Below, piece by piece: positions 5,645-7,029 of a DNA stretch of 7,029 nucleotides. The first letter of the stretch is position 1, and each line of letters starts with the position of its first letter. The stretch covers positions 1 through 7,029 of the forward strand of contig VGKZ01000055.1 in the NCBI GenBank assembly GCA_016866815.1, given 5' to 3'. Source of the stretch: Candidatus Peregrinibacteria bacterium (GTDB taxonomy: Bacteria > Patescibacteriota > Gracilibacteria > Peribacterales > Peribacteraceae). The notes below the pieces were generated by a model. It had not been told where the DNA came from, made no database searches, and worked only from the letters and a program-made list of their open reading frames with translations. Position numbers and translations under genes: made by a program.

Positions 5645-6661
5645 ATGAACATCGCCATCAACGGTTTCGGCCGCATCGGACGCCAGGCTCTGCGCATCAT
5701 CCTTGAGAAGCACCCTGAAATGAATGTCGTCTTGATCAACGATCTCACGGATGGAGAGACACTCGCACACTTGTTCGAATACGATTCAACGTACGGACAT
5801 TTCGATTGCGGCGAATCGTGTTACAAGGATGGCATTCTCTCGACGAAGCACGGAAAAATTCGTACAACTGCGAGCAAGGACCCTTCGACGCTCCCGCACA
5901 AGGAAATGAAGGTGGATGTCGTTCTGGAGTGCACTGGCTTCTTCACGAAGCGTGATGATGCCGCTCTGCACCTTAAGGCCGGAGCGAAGAAAGTGATTGT
6001 TTCGGCTCCCTGTAAGGACAAAGCCGACGGCACATTCTGCATCGGCGTCAACGAGAAGAAGTACGACCCGAAGACCATGAACGTTGTGAGCAACGCATCG
6101 TGTACGACGAACTGCCTCGCGCCGATGGCGAAGGTCTTACACGATAACTTCTCGATCATAGGCGGCTTCATGACGACCATTCACAGCTACACCAATGACC
6201 AGAATTTGCTCGATCTTCCGCACAAGGATCTGCGTAGGGCACGCGCTGCCGCAGTCAACATGGTTCCGACATCGACAGGAGCAGCGAAGGCTATCGGTCA
6301 GGTTATTCCCGAACTCGATGGGAAGCTCGATGGCATTGCTGTCAGAGTGCCGACGCCGACGGGAAGCATCACAGATCTCACGGTCATGGTGGAGAAGAAG
6401 TGTACCGTTGAGTCGGTCAACGAGGCGTTTCGCAATGCCTCCGAGGGGCCGATGAAGGGCATTCTCGGTTATGAGAAGCGGCCTCTTGTCCTCAGGGATT
6501 ACGTCGGTGATTCGCGCAGCTCCATCATCGATGCACCGAGTACCCAGGTGATGACGAAAGGTGATGCAACACTCGTGAAGGTATTTTCGTGGTACGACAA
6601 CGAGTGGGGGTACAGCAACCGTCTCGTCGAGCTTGCCGCATACATCGGCAGTCAGTTGTAG
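5645..6661 (+). CDS. gap: Glyceraldehyde-3-phosphate dehydrogenase, NAD-dependent type
   Basis: 338 aa, full length. It oxidises glyceraldehyde 3-phosphate to 1,3-bisphosphoglycerate with NAD+ and phosphate in glycolysis; cytosolic homotetramer. The Rossmann motif NGFGRIGR is at residues 6-13, Asp33 ends the second strand, the catalytic Cys153 lies in SNASCTTNC, and His180 in HSYTNDQ is the general base. The S-loop DLPHKDLRRARAA has Leu191-Pro192, which with Asp33 is the signature of NAD-preferring glycolytic enzymes, not the NADP-using gluconeogenic form. The C-terminal SWYDNEWGYSNR is intact. The gene starts 35 nt after nfo with no Shine-Dalgarno (CCACTATCCT precedes the ATG), so it may be read from the nfo transcript or from a weak promoter in the short gap. 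Its stop is 2 nt from the stop of the convergent dnaK. Confidence 0.97.
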   Translation: MNIAINGFGRIGRQALRIILEKHPEMNVVLINDLTDGETLAHLFEYDSTYGHFDCGESCYKDGILSTKHGKIRTTASKDPSTLPHKEMKVDVVLECTGFFTKRDDAALHLKAGAKKVIVSAPCKDKADGTFCIGVNEKKYDPKTMNVVSNASCTTNCLAPMAKVLHDNFSIIGGFMTTIHSYTNDQNLLDLPHKDLRRARAAAVNMVPTSTGAAKAIGQVIPELDGKLDGIAVRVPTPTGSITDLTVMVEKKCTVESVNEAFRNASEGPMKGILGYEKRPLVLRDYVGDSRSSIIDAPSTQVMTKGDATLVKVFSWYDNEWGYSNRLVELAAYIGSQL

Positions 6662-6663
6662 AC

Positions 6664-7029
6664 CTACTCCTTATCTTCGACAACTTCGGCATCGACGACC
6701 TTTTCGCCCGAGTCCTCGGCAGCGGAGTTCGACGTTGACTCCCCCTTCTGAGCAGCTTCGTAAATGATTTTGCCGATTTGCTGCGCTTCGGTGGAGAGGG
6801 TCTCCGTCGCCTTTTTTATCTCGTCGACGCTGGCATCATCCTTTTTCAGAATGTCCTTGAGGTCGCCGATCTTCGTATTGATGCTCTTCTTCAGATCATC
6901 ACCGATTTTTGAGTCATGCTCGCGCATCTGCTTCTCCAGGTTGAAGATCAGAGCGTCTGCGCCGTTTCGGACATCGACAACTTCGCGCTTCTTCTTGTCG
7001 TCTTCTGCGTGAAGTTCGGCATCCTTTCG
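6664..7029 (-). CDS. dnaK: Chaperone DnaK (Hsp70), C-terminal part, cut by the right edge
   Basis: The last 121 residues and the TAG stop (6664-6666) are present; the ATPase domain and most of the substrate-binding domain lie beyond the window. The visible part begins KDAELHAEDDKKKREVVDVRN, close to the DnaK lid motif (KDAE.HAEED...RE..E.RN.AD), and continues with NGADALIFNLEKQMREH and the helical bundle. It ends in a low-complexity Ser/Ala/Glu linker and the acidic tail DAEVVEDKE, like the co-chaperone-contacting tail of bacterial DnaK. DnaK folds and rescues proteins with DnaJ and GrpE; those genes are not in the window. The Met at 6927 is internal, not a start. No terminator hairpin is seen past the stop; transcription would run into gap antisense. 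Confidence 0.95.
   Translation of the reverse strand, partial: RKDAELHAEDDKKKREVVDVRNGADALIFNLEKQMREHDSKIGDDLKKSINTKIGDLKDILKKDDASVDEIKKATETLSTEAQQIGKIIYEAAQKGESTSNSAAEDSGEKVVDAEVVEDKE

Noticed and set aside
6650..6690. Inverted pair GTTGTAGA / TCT..ACAAC around the gap-dnaK junction as a shared terminator
   Set aside because: The stem is bulged and has no U-run on either strand.

Overview
The window reads as bacterial chromosome of roughly balanced base composition. It carries four recognisable housekeeping genes on the right and an unusual two-gene module on the left. TGA ends at least two of the genes (the cca-type gene and the small helical gene), so the standard bacterial code applies, not a code that reassigns UGA. 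The near absence of Shine-Dalgarno sites, the very tight gene packing and the Glu/Lys/Gln-rich orphan proteins suggest a candidate-phyla (CPR) bacterium, possibly Peregrinibacteria/Peribacteria-like. That placement is inference; no rRNA or other lineage marker is present.

Left part (1-3021, all genes on the minus strand). A strong extended -10 promoter (2993-3021) drives a 116-aa, wholly helical protein. This gene overlaps by ATGA a 791-aa protein made of charged coiled coil, a Pro-rich linker and a C-terminal domain with a His-Gly / Ala-Cys-His-Gly pair like the dyad of caspase-fold (clan CD) cysteine peptidases. A second copy of the same promoter lies at 148-176, just past the end of the 791-aa gene. 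The two copies share a 22-nt identical core and a further conserved block at the same upstream spacing. Copy 2 is read into the 116-aa gene. Copy 1 points out of the left edge and faces an ATG at the matching distance, but only 30 codons stay open there. The locus may therefore be a tandem family of such modules, with the next unit starting (and perhaps broken) at the left edge.

Middle (2972-3375). A 404-nt gap holds promoter copy 2, a possible frameshifted small gene remnant (3047-3192) with a promoter-like sequence, and a nested inverted repeat (3257-3307).

Right part (3376-7029). A CCA-adding tRNA nucleotidyltransferase with an HD domain (minus) is divergent from an endonuclease IV-family TIM-barrel protein (plus), with only 14 nt between their start codons. 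The endonuclease gene is followed after 35 nt by an NAD-type glyceraldehyde-3-phosphate dehydrogenase (plus). This in turn runs tail to tail, 2 nt apart, into the 3' end of dnaK (minus, cut by the right edge). These four have unrelated jobs: tRNA maturation, base-excision repair, glycolysis and protein folding. Apart from the possible endonuclease-GAPDH co-transcription, nothing suggests a shared pathway.
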